A stretch of 64,000 nt of DNA from Pseudomonas brassicacearum subsp. brassicacearum (lineage in GTDB: Bacteria; Pseudomonadota; Gammaproteobacteria; Pseudomonadales; Pseudomonadaceae): positions 868,001 to 932,000 of the forward strand of contig NZ_VZPJ01000001.1 of NCBI RefSeq assembly GCF_008801605.1, written 5' to 3'. The position numbers and the translations under genes were made by a program. Below the pieces are notes generated by a model. That model was not told the DNA's origin. It saw nothing but the letters and a program-made list of their open reading frames with translations, and made no database searches. This document shows, piece after piece, positions 17,385 through 26,069 of the stretch (its first letter is position 1; each line of letters opens with the position of its first letter).

Positions 17385-19007
17385 ATGTCCGAGCATGTTC
17401 AGTCCCTGGAAGCCACGCGCAGCGTCGGCACCAGCCAGGAAACCCAGAAAGTCATCTTCGCCTCGTCCTTGGGGACGGTGTTCGAGTGGTACGACTTTTT
17501 CCTCTATGGCGCCCTGGCGGCGGTGATCAGCAAGCAGTTCTTTGCCGGGGTCAACGACACCACCGCGTTCATTTTCGCCCTGATGGCGTTCGCCGCCGGC
17601 TTCATCGTGCGGCCATTCGGGGCACTGGTGTTCGGCCGGCTGGGGGACATGATCGGGCGCAAATACACCTTCCTGGCGACCATCATCCTCATGGGCCTGG
17701 CGACGTTCTGCGTCGGCCTGCTGCCCAACTACGCCAGCATCGGCATCGCCGCGCCGATCATCCTGGTGGTGTTGCGCATGCTCCAGGGCCTGGCCCTGGG
17801 CGGTGAGTACGGTGGCGCGGCGACCTACGTTGCCGAGCACGCGCCAATGGGCAAGCGCGGTTTTCATACCAGCTGGATTCAGTCCACCGCTACCCTCGGG
17901 CTGTTGCTGTCGCTGCTGGTGGTGCTGGGCTGTCGCTACTTCACCGGCGATCAGTTCGAAGTCTGGGGCTGGCGCATTCCGTTCCTGCTGTCGATCCTGC
18001 TGCTGGGCATCTCCACCTGGATTCGCCTGAGCCTGCATGAGTCGCCGGCCTTCCTGAAAATGAAAGAAGAAGGCAAGTGCTGCAAGGCGCCGATCCGCGA
18101 ATCCTTCGGCAAATGGGAGAATCTCAAGGTGGTGCTGATCGCCCTGTTCAGCATCAACGCCGGGCAAGCGGTGACCTTCTATGCCGCGCAGTTCTACGTG
18201 CTGTTTTTCCTCACCCAGTTCCTGAAGATGGACCCGGCCCTGGCCAACAGCTTGCTGATTGTCAGCGTGGTGATCGGCGCACCGTTCTTCATCTTTTTCG
18301 GCTGGCTGTCGGACAAGGTCGGGCGCAAACCGGTGCTGATGATCGGCCTGCTGCTGGCCACCGCGCTGTACTTCCCGATCTTCAAGACCCTGGCCCACTA
18401 CGCCAACCCGGCCATCGACCAGGCGAGCCGCCAGGCACCGATCACCGTGATCGCCGACCCGGCAACCTGTACCTTCCAGTTCGACCCGGTGGGCAAGGCG
18501 CGTTTCGACAGCCCTTGCGACAAGGTCAAGACCTTCCTGGTCAAGCAAGGCCTGCCCTACAGCAGCGTCGCGGCCCCGGCCGGCAGCACGGTGCAGGTCA
18601 GCGTCGGTGACGTGAAACTCGAAGGTTACGACGAAGCCGCCCTGCGCGGCGCCGTGACCCTGGCAGGCTACCCGCAACAGGCCGATACCCAGCAGATCAA
18701 CCGGCCGATGATCGTGGCCTTGATCGTGGCGCTGATCATCATCTCCGCGATGTGCTACGGACCGCTGGCAGCGTTGATGGTCGAACTGTTCCCGACCCGC
18801 ATTCGCTACACCTCCATGTCCCTGCCCTATCACATCGGCAACGGTTGGTTCGGCGGCTTCCTGCCCACCGTCTCGTTCGCCCTGGTGGTCTACACCGGGG
18901 ATATTTTCTATGGGCTGTGGTACCCGGTGGTGATCACCGGGGTGAGCCTGGTGGTGGGCATGATCTGCCTGCGGGAAACCCGGAACGTGGACCTGGATAA
19001 AAACTGA
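17385..19007 (+). CDS. MFS transporter of the metabolite:H+ symporter (MHS) family
   Basis: 540 residues with 12 expected transmembrane helices. MHS signatures are GTVFEWYDFFLYG near the N-terminus, GRLGDMIGRKYTF between TM2 and TM3, and LQGLALGGEYGGAATYVAEHAP. Relatives import carboxylates, shikimate or betaines. Unusually, an extra ~100-residue hydrophilic segment (about 340-440, with Cys362 and Cys378) lies before the helix MIVALIVALIIISAMCYGP. GAGGG upstream supports the start at 17385. It probably imports the substrate of the preceding GMC enzyme, though a REP pair separates the genes. Confidence 0.9.
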   Translation: MSEHVQSLEATRSVGTSQETQKVIFASSLGTVFEWYDFFLYGALAAVISKQFFAGVNDTTAFIFALMAFAAGFIVRPFGALVFGRLGDMIGRKYTFLATIILMGLATFCVGLLPNYASIGIAAPIILVVLRMLQGLALGGEYGGAATYVAEHAPMGKRGFHTSWIQSTATLGLLLSLLVVLGCRYFTGDQFEVWGWRIPFLLSILLLGISTWIRLSLHESPAFLKMKEEGKCCKAPIRESFGKWENLKVVLIALFSINAGQAVTFYAAQFYVLFFLTQFLKMDPALANSLLIVSVVIGAPFFIFFGWLSDKVGRKPVLMIGLLLATALYFPIFKTLAHYANPAIDQASRQAPITVIADPATCTFQFDPVGKARFDSPCDKVKTFLVKQGLPYSSVAAPAGSTVQVSVGDVKLEGYDEAALRGAVTLAGYPQQADTQQINRPMIVALIVALIIISAMCYGPLAALMVELFPTRIRYTSMSLPYHIGNGWFGGFLPTVSFALVVYTGDIFYGLWYPVVITGVSLVVGMICLRETRNVDLDKN

Positions 19008-19019
19008 GGACGAAACCGT

Positions 19020-19043
19020 GGCGAGGGCACTGGCGCCCTCGCC
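19020..19043. terminator. hairpin between convergent transporter and receptor genes
   Basis: GGCGAGGGC and GCCCTCGCC form a 9-bp perfect stem between the stops at 19007 (+) and 19050 (-). There is no clear T-run, so the terminator role is inferred. Confidence 0.6.
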
Positions 19044-19049
19044 AGCGGA

Positions 19050-21527
19050 TCAGAAGCGCGCCTTCACGGTCATGGTGAAGTTGCGCGGCTCACCGTAATA
19101 GTTACCGAAACCCTCGGTACCGATGGTGGTGTAGTAGCGCTTGTCGAACAGGTTGTTGCCATTGAGGGCCAACGACCAGGTGTCATCGATGCGGTAGCCG
19201 ACGCGGCCATTCCACACGGCATAACCGGCCTGGGTGATCTTCTCGCCCGTCGCTGGCGATACCCGGAAGTTGTCGCTTTGGGCATTGACCCCGGCACCGA
19301 CACTGAACCGTTCGAACGCTCCGCCGAGGGCATAATCGCCCCACAGGCGCAGCACATGACGCGGCACATAACTGTTGAACGAACCACCGTTGAGGCTGGT
19401 GTCTATGTCGCTGAGGGTCTTGGTCTGGGTGTAGGTGTAGCCGGCAAGCAGTTGCAGGCGCTCGATGACTTCACCGCTGATCTCGGCTTCGAAGCCCTGG
19501 GCGCGAACCTTGCCGGCGTTCTCATAGCAGTAACCGTCCGAGGACGCACAACTTGAGTTGTAGTCGGTCTGGGCCTGGTCTTTCTGCAGCGTGCGGAACA
19601 GGTTGAAAGCACTGTTCAAGCGTCCCTCGAACCACTCGCCCTTGATCCCCAACTCATAACTCTCGCCCACCAGGGGCTTGAGCGCCGCGCCGCTTTCGGA
19701 GCGATAGTTGCCCTGGGGCGTGAAGATATCCGAATAACTGGCATAGGCCGTCAGGTGCTCATTGAGGTCCAGCAGCACGGCGGCAAACGGCGTGACCTGG
19801 CCGGTCTCCGTGCTCTTGGCGTGCTCCGAACCACCCGTGAGGAACACCGAGTCGGTCTTGGAGCGGTACCAGCTCACCCGACTGCCGACGACAAAGGTCA
19901 GCGGGTCCGCCAGTTTCAGGCGAAGGGTCGAATACATGCCTTGCTGCTGGGTAACGGTCTTGACCGGGCCACCGCGCGTCGAGTTTTCGATGAAGTAACT
20001 GTCGTCCGGTTCGGGAATATGTCGATCCGGATCGAACACGTTCTGCTTCTGTGGCAGCAGTGCCACCGAGAAGAAGTCATCCTTGTCCGAACGACTGGCG
20101 TTGAAACCAACGATCAATTCATGTTGCTGCCCCAGGGCGTCGAACTTGCCGTCCAGGTAGGCGTCGAGGCCGTAATCGACCTGGTCGTAGTCGTACATGC
20201 TGCCCAGCAGGTTGGTGGTCGAGGTGCCTGGCGCCACCGAACCCGATGCAAAGGCGTATTTGATGTCCTGGGTATTTTTCGTATAGACACCGGCTACCTT
20301 CACCGCCCAGTCGTCATTGAGCTGATGCTTGAGATCGCTGAACACCGTGGTCCGTTGGCTGCGCCAAGTGTTCCACGACGGATCCAGGCAAGTGGAACGG
20401 CTGAGTTTCAGATCGCTGCCGTCGCGGTAGCGAGGAAGCCCGCCCCAGCAAGGGCTTGCATCAACGTCTTCATAGGCAACGCCCACGCCGAGCGTCGTGT
20501 CGGGCGACAGATCGAAATCCAGGGCACCGTAATAAATCTGGTCCTTGCGCCGGGCATCGTCGTAGAAATAATGCCGGCTCTGCTCGGCGATCACCGCCCT
20601 GCCCCGCACGGTGCCGGAATCATTCAACGGGCCACCGGTATCGACCTGCCCGCGGTAGTTGTCCCAAGTGCCGCCCGAGAGGCTGAGTTCGGTCTGGGCC
20701 GTGGCCTGGCCACGCTTGCGGACAAAATTGACGCCACCGGAAGTACCGCCCGCGCCTTTCATCATCCCTGCGGCACCGCGCAGGACTTCGACCCGGTCGT
20801 AATAAGCCATGTCGCTGCTGAAACTGTCGGCCTGGACATAGCTGTTGCCCATGTCCAGCGGAACGCCGTCGTATTGATACTGACCGGACATCCGGAACCC
20901 ACGGGAATAGAAATACTTGCCGCCCATGGTCGAGTCGTAGACGGTGATGCCGGGGGTCTTTTCCATCACTTGATCGATGGTGTTGAGGTTCTGGTCATCG
21001 AGCATCTTGCGGGTGATCACCGTCACCGACTGCGGCGTTTCGCGCAGGGATTGCTCGCCCTTGCCGATGGTCACCGCGCCCGTCGTGTAGGAACCACTGT
21101 TCTCGGTGGTCGCCCCGAGCATCTGTGCCTCGATGCTGGTTGCTCCCAGTTCCATGACCGAACCGTTGGCAGGTAACCGGCGCAGCACGTACGTGCCGTT
21201 GGCCTGGGGCTCAGCTTGCAGGCCGCTCCCGCCAAGAATGCGAGCGAAGCCGTCAGCCACGCCGAAAGAACCTCTCAGGCCGGGCGATTGCAGATCCTCC
21301 AGTTGCCGGGCATCAAACGAAAGGGCGACACCGGCGGCGCTGGAGAAACGGGTCAGCACATCCACCAGGCTGCCGGCGCCGATATCGTAGGCCTGCACCG
21401 AACGCTGCTGCACCGAGGCGCCTGGAACCGGGTTGGCATTCACGGCCGTGGCGCCGGCGGTGGTGACAGCCAGCAAGCCGATTTTCACTGCAAACACCAG
21501 ACGGCCTGGCGCGCTTACCCAAGGCAT
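19050..21527 (-). CDS. TonB-dependent siderophore receptor with N-terminal signalling domain
   Basis: 825 residues. Signal peptide at the N-terminus, then a Secretin/TonB short N-terminal (STN) domain (~45-115, VQAYDIGAGSLVDVLTRFSS), a plug (LRETPQSVTVITRKMLDDQN...RVEVLRGAAGMMKGAGGTSG) and a 22-strand barrel ending in NFTMTVKARF. Siderophore receptors of this class import ferric chelates; the STN domain contacts FecR to report ligand binding. The start at 21527 has GGAGG just upstream; TTG 21542 is rejected. The neighbouring fecR and ECF sigma genes complete a cell-surface signalling set. The ligand cannot be named. Confidence 0.95.
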   Translation of the reverse strand: MPWVSAPGRLVFAVKIGLLAVTTAGATAVNANPVPGASVQQRSVQAYDIGAGSLVDVLTRFSSAAGVALSFDARQLEDLQSPGLRGSFGVADGFARILGGSGLQAEPQANGTYVLRRLPANGSVMELGATSIEAQMLGATTENSGSYTTGAVTIGKGEQSLRETPQSVTVITRKMLDDQNLNTIDQVMEKTPGITVYDSTMGGKYFYSRGFRMSGQYQYDGVPLDMGNSYVQADSFSSDMAYYDRVEVLRGAAGMMKGAGGTSGGVNFVRKRGQATAQTELSLSGGTWDNYRGQVDTGGPLNDSGTVRGRAVIAEQSRHYFYDDARRKDQIYYGALDFDLSPDTTLGVGVAYEDVDASPCWGGLPRYRDGSDLKLSRSTCLDPSWNTWRSQRTTVFSDLKHQLNDDWAVKVAGVYTKNTQDIKYAFASGSVAPGTSTTNLLGSMYDYDQVDYGLDAYLDGKFDALGQQHELIVGFNASRSDKDDFFSVALLPQKQNVFDPDRHIPEPDDSYFIENSTRGGPVKTVTQQQGMYSTLRLKLADPLTFVVGSRVSWYRSKTDSVFLTGGSEHAKSTETGQVTPFAAVLLDLNEHLTAYASYSDIFTPQGNYRSESGAALKPLVGESYELGIKGEWFEGRLNSAFNLFRTLQKDQAQTDYNSSCASSDGYCYENAGKVRAQGFEAEISGEVIERLQLLAGYTYTQTKTLSDIDTSLNGGSFNSYVPRHVLRLWGDYALGGAFERFSVGAGVNAQSDNFRVSPATGEKITQAGYAVWNGRVGYRIDDTWSLALNGNNLFDKRYYTTIGTEGFGNYYGEPRNFTMTVKARF

Positions 21528-21623
21528 ATTTCCCCTCCCCAAAACGGTCGATAAAAACTCACTGAGGAAGAGCCGAACGATGAGGCTGAAAAGTGCAGGG
21601 GCGGATATTTTTATTACACAGCG

Positions 21624-22583
21624 TCACCGCCGCTCGCCACCTGCGACCTGGACCCAGAATCGGCTGTAGCGCGTCACCCGCAACGAAAAGCCGCTCTCCA
21701 ACGCCGCCAGGGCGAGGTCAGTGTTATCGACAGGAAACACACCGGAGACCTTCAAGTCGCCAATCGCCGGGTCCCAGCGCAGCACACCGGGGCGATAGCG
21801 CGACAGTTCATCCAGCAGCGCCGCCAGGGGACGGTCAATGGCGATGATGCTGCCCTTCTGCCAGGCACCGACCGACACATCGTTGCCCCGCAACGTGCCC
21901 AGCGACCGCTCATTGAAATCCAGGCGCTGGCCGGCTTCGACCCGCCTCCTTGACCCCATCGCCGACAGACTCACCTCGACCGCTTTCTCCAGCACCGCCA
22001 CTTCGCCGCCTCGCACCTGACCACGGACGATAAACCGCGTGCCCAGCGCAAGCACCTCGACCGGCCCCGTCACCACTTTGAACGGACGCTGCAAGGGATC
22101 GACCGCCGTCGTCACAAGCACCTCACCCTGCAACAACTCCACGAGCCGCTGCCTCCCATCGAAACGAACATTGATCGAGGTATCGGTGTTGAGCAGGACC
22201 GTGCTGCCATCAGCCAGTTGGAACTCGCGACGCTCGCCCACGGCGGTGCGGTAATCGCAAAACAGGTTTTGGCTTGCCTGACTGCGCCAGCCCAGCCAGC
22301 CCAGGCCGCCAGCGGACGTCAGCAGCAAAACGCTACGCAATACCTGGCGGCGGGATCGATGGTGGGCGTCGCTCAAGGTCGGTGCGGCCAGGGCGCCCGG
22401 TACGCTTGCCATCTGCTCGGCCACTGCCGCCATGCGTTGCCAGGCTTGGCCGTGCAGCGGATCGGCAGCCAGCCAGGCGCGCCAGTCGGCCCGGTCCGCG
22501 TCGGTGGTGATACCGGAATGCAGCCGGGCGTACCACTGCGCCGCCACGCGAATGGCGTGCAACTCTTCAGGGGGCAGGTTCAT
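21624..22583 (-). CDS. FecR-family anti-sigma/signal transducer
   Basis: 319 residues. N-terminal DUF4880-type cytosolic segment (AAQWYARLHSGITTDADRADWRAWLAADPLHGQAWQRM), one membrane helix (VLLLTSAGGLGWLGW), then the periplasmic FecR domain (YRTAVGERREFQLADGSTVLLNTDTSINVRF). It transmits receptor occupancy to the ECF sigma factor. ATG 22583 overlaps the sigma stop by 4 bases, giving translational coupling. 96 bases separate it from the receptor gene. Confidence 0.95.
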   Translation of the reverse strand: MNLPPEELHAIRVAAQWYARLHSGITTDADRADWRAWLAADPLHGQAWQRMAAVAEQMASVPGALAAPTLSDAHHRSRRQVLRSVLLLTSAGGLGWLGWRSQASQNLFCDYRTAVGERREFQLADGSTVLLNTDTSINVRFDGRQRLVELLQGEVLVTTAVDPLQRPFKVVTGPVEVLALGTRFIVRGQVRGGEVAVLEKAVEVSLSAMGSRRRVEAGQRLDFNERSLGTLRGNDVSVGAWQKGSIIAIDRPLAALLDELSRYRPGVLRWDPAIGDLKVSGVFPVDNTDLALAALESGFSLRVTRYSRFWVQVAGGERR

Positions 22584-23101
22584 GAAAGCTGCAGTTGAAT
22601 CTGCATCAGGCAGCAATGCTCCATGGCCTTGGCCATGTGATTGTTGACCGTGCGTACGCTGACACCCAGGCGTTCGGCAATTTGCGGGTAAGTCAGGCCA
22701 TCGAACTGCGACAGGATGAACGCCTGCCTTACCCGCGGCCCCAGCCCCAGGAGCAAGCGGTCGATCTCCATCAGGGCCTGGAGCATGATTGCCTGCTCTT
22801 CCAGCGAGGGGTGCTGCTCTTGCGGCATGGCCGCCAATACTTCGAGGTAGGATTGCTCCAGCGAGCGACGGCGAAACAGGTCGATCAACAGCCCTTTGGC
22901 GATCATCGACAGGTACGGTCGTGGCTCACGGATATCCAGCGCAGTGCGCGCCTTGATGACCCGCACAAACGTATCCTGGGCAAGGTCCGCGGCATCGAAG
23001 GTGTTGCCCAAACGCTTGCGCAGCCAGCCCTGGAGCCAACCATGATGATCACTGTACAGAACGTCGACAGCACTGCGTAGGGACAGATCGTTGGCGGACA
23101 T
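22580..23101 (-). CDS. ECF RNA polymerase sigma factor, FecI type
   Basis: 173 residues. Region 2 (LRKRLGNTFDAADLAQDTFVRV) and region 4 (SQFDGLTYPQIAERLGVSVRTVNNHMAKAM) are both clear. It directs transcription of the receptor gene when FecR is relieved. It is first of the operon and is preceded by a Fur-like box at 23124-23142, so iron repression is likely. Confidence 0.95.
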   Translation of the reverse strand: MSANDLSLRSAVDVLYSDHHGWLQGWLRKRLGNTFDAADLAQDTFVRVIKARTALDIREPRPYLSMIAKGLLIDLFRRRSLEQSYLEVLAAMPQEQHPSLEEQAIMLQALMEIDRLLLGLGPRVRQAFILSQFDGLTYPQIAERLGVSVRTVNNHMAKAMEHCCLMQIQLQLS

Positions 23102-23123
23102 GGCAATGGAATAATTCGCGACT

Positions 23124-23142
23124 GATAATGACTCGCATTGTC
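23124..23142. promoter_or_regulatory. Fur-box-like element before the ECF sigma gene
   Basis: GATAATGACTCGCATTGTC matches the 19-base Fur consensus at 14 positions by hand alignment, including the outer GATAATGA and CATT arms, 23 bases upstream of the sigma start codon. Confidence 0.7.
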
Positions 23143-23204
23143 ATGGAGCCTATCGCCGCTTGCAACCCAAACATGCCCGGCCACCACCCACTCGCTGGAA
23201 TGAC

Positions 23205-23612
23205 TCAGTTCATGGAGTGACTTTTTACCGTGCTTTCCACCAGATCCAGCATCTGTCCCAGCGCCCAGGGCTTGGCGATGAACGAAGCGTGATGCTTGAT
23301 TCCCGCGCTTTCCGGGGTCTCGAAACCGGACATGATCAGCAGCGGTATCTGCGGCCAGCGGTCGCCGGTCAGGTTGGCCAGGTCCGCGCCGTCGATCTTT
23401 CCGGGCATGGTGATATCCGTGAGCAACAGGTCGACGTAATGGGCGCTCTCTTCGAGAAACGTCAACGCCGCGTCGGCGCTTTCCCGAGGCTCCACGACAA
23501 ACCCTTCCTCCTCGAGAATTTCACAGAGGAACTCCAGGATGGTCGGATCATCTTCCACAACGAGAATCAAACGTGTAGTCGCCTGGCCGTTGCCATTTGG
23601 CATCGAATTCAT
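23205..23612 (-). CDS. stand-alone receiver-domain response regulator
   Basis: 135 residues, a single REC domain: acidic pocket ILVVEDDPT, phospho-Asp in LLLTDITMPG, conserved Ser in IPLLIMSGFE and Lys in FIAKPW. No output domain. The sequence style matches receiver domains that end hybrid kinases such as the one at 2062. No kinase is adjacent. AAGGAG ten bases upstream supports ATG 23612. Confidence 0.92.
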   Translation of the reverse strand: MNSMPNGNGQATTRLILVVEDDPTILEFLCEILEEEGFVVEPRESADAALTFLEESAHYVDLLLTDITMPGKIDGADLANLTGDRWPQIPLLIMSGFETPESAGIKHHASFIAKPWALGQMLDLVESTVKSHSMN

Positions 23613-23768
23613 GAAAGTGACTCTCCTTGACCTCATAAAACCTTCTTTGCGGCAGCAACCGCCTTGAAGTTATGAGCAATCCCCCTGCGAGAAATTCATT
23701 CTGTGTGCCAACAGGCCGCCGAATGTCATGCCAGAGCCGTCCTGGCAACGCAGCGCAACGCTTTTTAT

Positions 23769-23784
23769 CTGTATATCCATACAG
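23769..23784. promoter_or_regulatory. canonical SOS (LexA1-type) box
   Basis: CTGTATATCCATACAG matches CTG-N10-CAG; the palindrome extends to ATCTGTAT...ATACAGAT. It stands 72 bases before the topB start codon and 157 bases before the divergent receiver gene. The operator differs from the GTAC-type LexA2 site at 10037. Confidence 0.8.
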
Positions 23785-23856
23785 ATAAAACTTGCCCTGG
23801 CGCGCATCCATGACCATGCTACAGCCCCATGAAAATCTGCTCGGGAAAAGGGCGCT

Positions 23857-25803
23857 ATGCAGCTGTACCTGTGTGAAAAACCGTCCCAGGCCAAGGACAT
23901 CGCCGCCGTGCTCGGTGCCACGCGCCGTGGCGACGGTTGCTGGCTGGGCCCTGGCATCACGGTCACCTGGTGCATCGGCCATCTGCTGGAAACCGCCCCA
24001 CCCGACGCCTACGACGCGCGCTACAAGCGCTGGGTACTGGCCGACCTGCCCATCGTGCCGGCGCAATGGAAAATGACCGTCAAGCCGAAAACCGCCAGCC
24101 AGTACAAGGCGGTCAAGCGCCTGCTGGGGGAAGCGAAGGAATTGGTGATCGCCACCGACGCCGACCGCGAAGGCGAAATGATCGCCCGGGAGCTGGTGGA
24201 ACATTGCCGTTATCGCGGGCCGATCCGGCGGCTATGGCTGTCGGCCCTGGACGAAGCATCGATCCGCAAGGCCCTGGCCGCCCTCAAGCCGGGGGCCGAA
24301 ACCTTCAACCTGTATCACTCGGCGCTGGGCCGTTCCCGGGCCGACTGGCTGGTCGGCATGAACATGAGTCGCCTGTTCACCCTGCTGGGGCGCCAGTCCG
24401 GCTACCAGGGCGTGTTGCCGGTGGGCCGCGTACAGACACCCACGCTGCGCCTGGTGGTGGACCGCGACCGCAGCATCGCCGACTTCGTACCGATCGCCTA
24501 TTGGGCCATCGACGTGCAGCTCAGCCACGAAGGCACGGCATTCACCGCCCAGTGGCGCGCCGACCCGGACGCCTGCGACGACCAGGAGCGCTGCCTGAAC
24601 CAGGCCCTGGCCCGAGACGCGGCCATGGCCATGAGCAACGCCGCCAGCGCCCGGACGCTGAAAGTGCGCACCGAGCGTCTGCGCGAAGCGGCACCCTTGC
24701 CCTTCGACCTGGGCACGCTGCAGGAAGTCTGCTCGAAGAAACTCGGCCTCGGCGCCCAGGAAACCCTGGACATCGCCCAGTCGCTCTACGAGACCTACAA
24801 GCTCATCACCTACCCTCGCAGCGATTGCGGTTTCCTGCCCTTGAGCCAGCACAGTGAAGCACCAGCCATCCTGGCCGCCCTCGCCCAGGCCGACCCAAGC
24901 CTTGCACCGCTGCGCGAGCACCTGCAGCCGCAACGCAAGTCCCGGGCCTGGAACGACGCCAAGGTCAGCGCCCACCACGGCATCATTCCCACCGCCGCCG
25001 CCAGGAACCTCGACAAACTCGCCGGCAAGCAGCGCGCGGTCTACACGCTGATTCGCGCGCGCTACCTGGCGCAGTTCCTGCCCAACCACGAATACGACCG
25101 GACCCAGGCCGACTTCGACTGTGCCGGCCAGGCGCTGCGGGCCGTGGGCAAGCAGATCGTCGAACCCGGCTGGAAACGCGCCCTGCCCGAAGCGCTGGCC
25201 CCGGCCAGGGGCCGTGAAGCACCGGCGCCGCAGACCTTGCCGGCGCTGGCCGAAGGCCGCGACTGCGCCGTGGACGAGGTGAAACCCAAGGACCTGTGGA
25301 CCCAACCGCCCAAGCCGTTCACCGAAGGCGACCTGATCAAGGCGATGAAGAACGTCGCCAAACTGGTAGAAGATCCGCTGCTCAAGCAAAAGCTCAAGGA
25401 CACCACCGGCATTGGCACCGAAGCGACCCGGGCCTCGATCATCCAGGGGCTGCTCGACCGCGGTTACCTGGTGAAAAACGGCAAGGCGCTGTCCGCCACC
25501 CCGGCGGCCTTCAGCCTGATCGACGCCGTGCCCCGGGCCATCGCCGACCCGGGCACCACGGCCATCTGGGAGCAGGCGCTGGACATGGTGCAAAGCGGCG
25601 AAATGAGCCTGGAGGAATTCGTGACCCGACAAGCCGCCTGGATGAGCAAGCACGTCGCCCGCTGCCAGGGCATGAGCCTGACCATCAGCGGCCCGGCCAG
25701 CCCCGCCGGGCGCGGCGCAACGCCGTGGAAAAACAAACGCAAGCCGGCCAAGCGCAAGGCTGGCGGCGCACCGCGCAAGGCGAGCAAGGCCAAGGCGACC
25801 TGA
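23857..25803 (+). CDS. topB: DNA topoisomerase III
   Basis: 648 residues, type IA topoisomerase. Toprim domain with CEKPSQAKDIA (Glu7) and DADREGE (101-107); active-site Tyr319 in LITYPRSDCG; GIGTEATRASIIQ near residue 525. A basic Lys/Arg/Ala-rich tail (KNKRKPAKRKAGGAPRKASKAKAT) probably binds DNA. It decatenates replication and recombination intermediates, normally with RecQ. AAGGG lies just upstream. The SOS box 72 bases before the start suggests damage inducibility, which I do not know to be established for topB in pseudomonads. Confidence 0.96.
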   Translation: MQLYLCEKPSQAKDIAAVLGATRRGDGCWLGPGITVTWCIGHLLETAPPDAYDARYKRWVLADLPIVPAQWKMTVKPKTASQYKAVKRLLGEAKELVIATDADREGEMIARELVEHCRYRGPIRRLWLSALDEASIRKALAALKPGAETFNLYHSALGRSRADWLVGMNMSRLFTLLGRQSGYQGVLPVGRVQTPTLRLVVDRDRSIADFVPIAYWAIDVQLSHEGTAFTAQWRADPDACDDQERCLNQALARDAAMAMSNAASARTLKVRTERLREAAPLPFDLGTLQEVCSKKLGLGAQETLDIAQSLYETYKLITYPRSDCGFLPLSQHSEAPAILAALAQADPSLAPLREHLQPQRKSRAWNDAKVSAHHGIIPTAAARNLDKLAGKQRAVYTLIRARYLAQFLPNHEYDRTQADFDCAGQALRAVGKQIVEPGWKRALPEALAPARGREAPAPQTLPALAEGRDCAVDEVKPKDLWTQPPKPFTEGDLIKAMKNVAKLVEDPLLKQKLKDTTGIGTEATRASIIQGLLDRGYLVKNGKALSATPAAFSLIDAVPRAIADPGTTAIWEQALDMVQSGEMSLEEFVTRQAAWMSKHVARCQGMSLTISGPASPAGRGATPWKNKRKPAKRKAGGAPRKASKAKAT

Positions 25804-25844
25804 GCAGCGGCTCACCGAAGACATGGAACCTGTGGCAGAAGATC

Positions 25845-25947
25845 TGTGGGAGCAAGGCTTTGTGGGAGCAAGGCTTGCCCGCGAAGCAGGCGACTCGGTT
25901 CCAGATCGACCGTGTGATCTTCATCGCGGGCAAGCCTTGCTCCCACA
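25845..25947. repeat. REP pair, GCAAGGCTTGCCCGC type
   Basis: TGTGGGAGCAAGGC begins at 25845 and again at 25861 as a partial duplication, followed by GCTTGCCCGCGAAG and mirrored by TCATCGCGGGCAAGCCTTGCTCCCACA. Confidence 0.9.
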
Positions 25948-26004
25948 GATAAGTCCGCGCCTTCGCCAATTTTTCATACCCAAACCGTTTTGTCCGACAA
26001 TATG

Positions 26005-26063
26005 TAGTGACCAAAAATAATCACTACAAAACCGTTGACGCCTCCGATTTGCCCTTGCATGAT
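26005..26063 (+). promoter_or_regulatory. candidate promoter with operator-like inverted repeat
   Basis: TTGACG (26035-26040), a 17-base spacer and CATGAT (26058-26063) resemble a sigma-70 promoter. Just upstream TAGTGA-N10-TCACTA (26005-26026) is a perfect inverted repeat in an AT-rich setting. Transcription would start near 26070, about 400 bases before the gene at 26468. Confidence 0.5.
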
Positions 26064-26069
26064 GCAGAC

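Noticed and set aside
23670..23975. 101-residue minus-strand frame crossing the SOS box
   Set aside because: It overlaps the start of topB, has no ribosome site and no family pattern; the SOS box palindrome itself explains its in-frame ATG.
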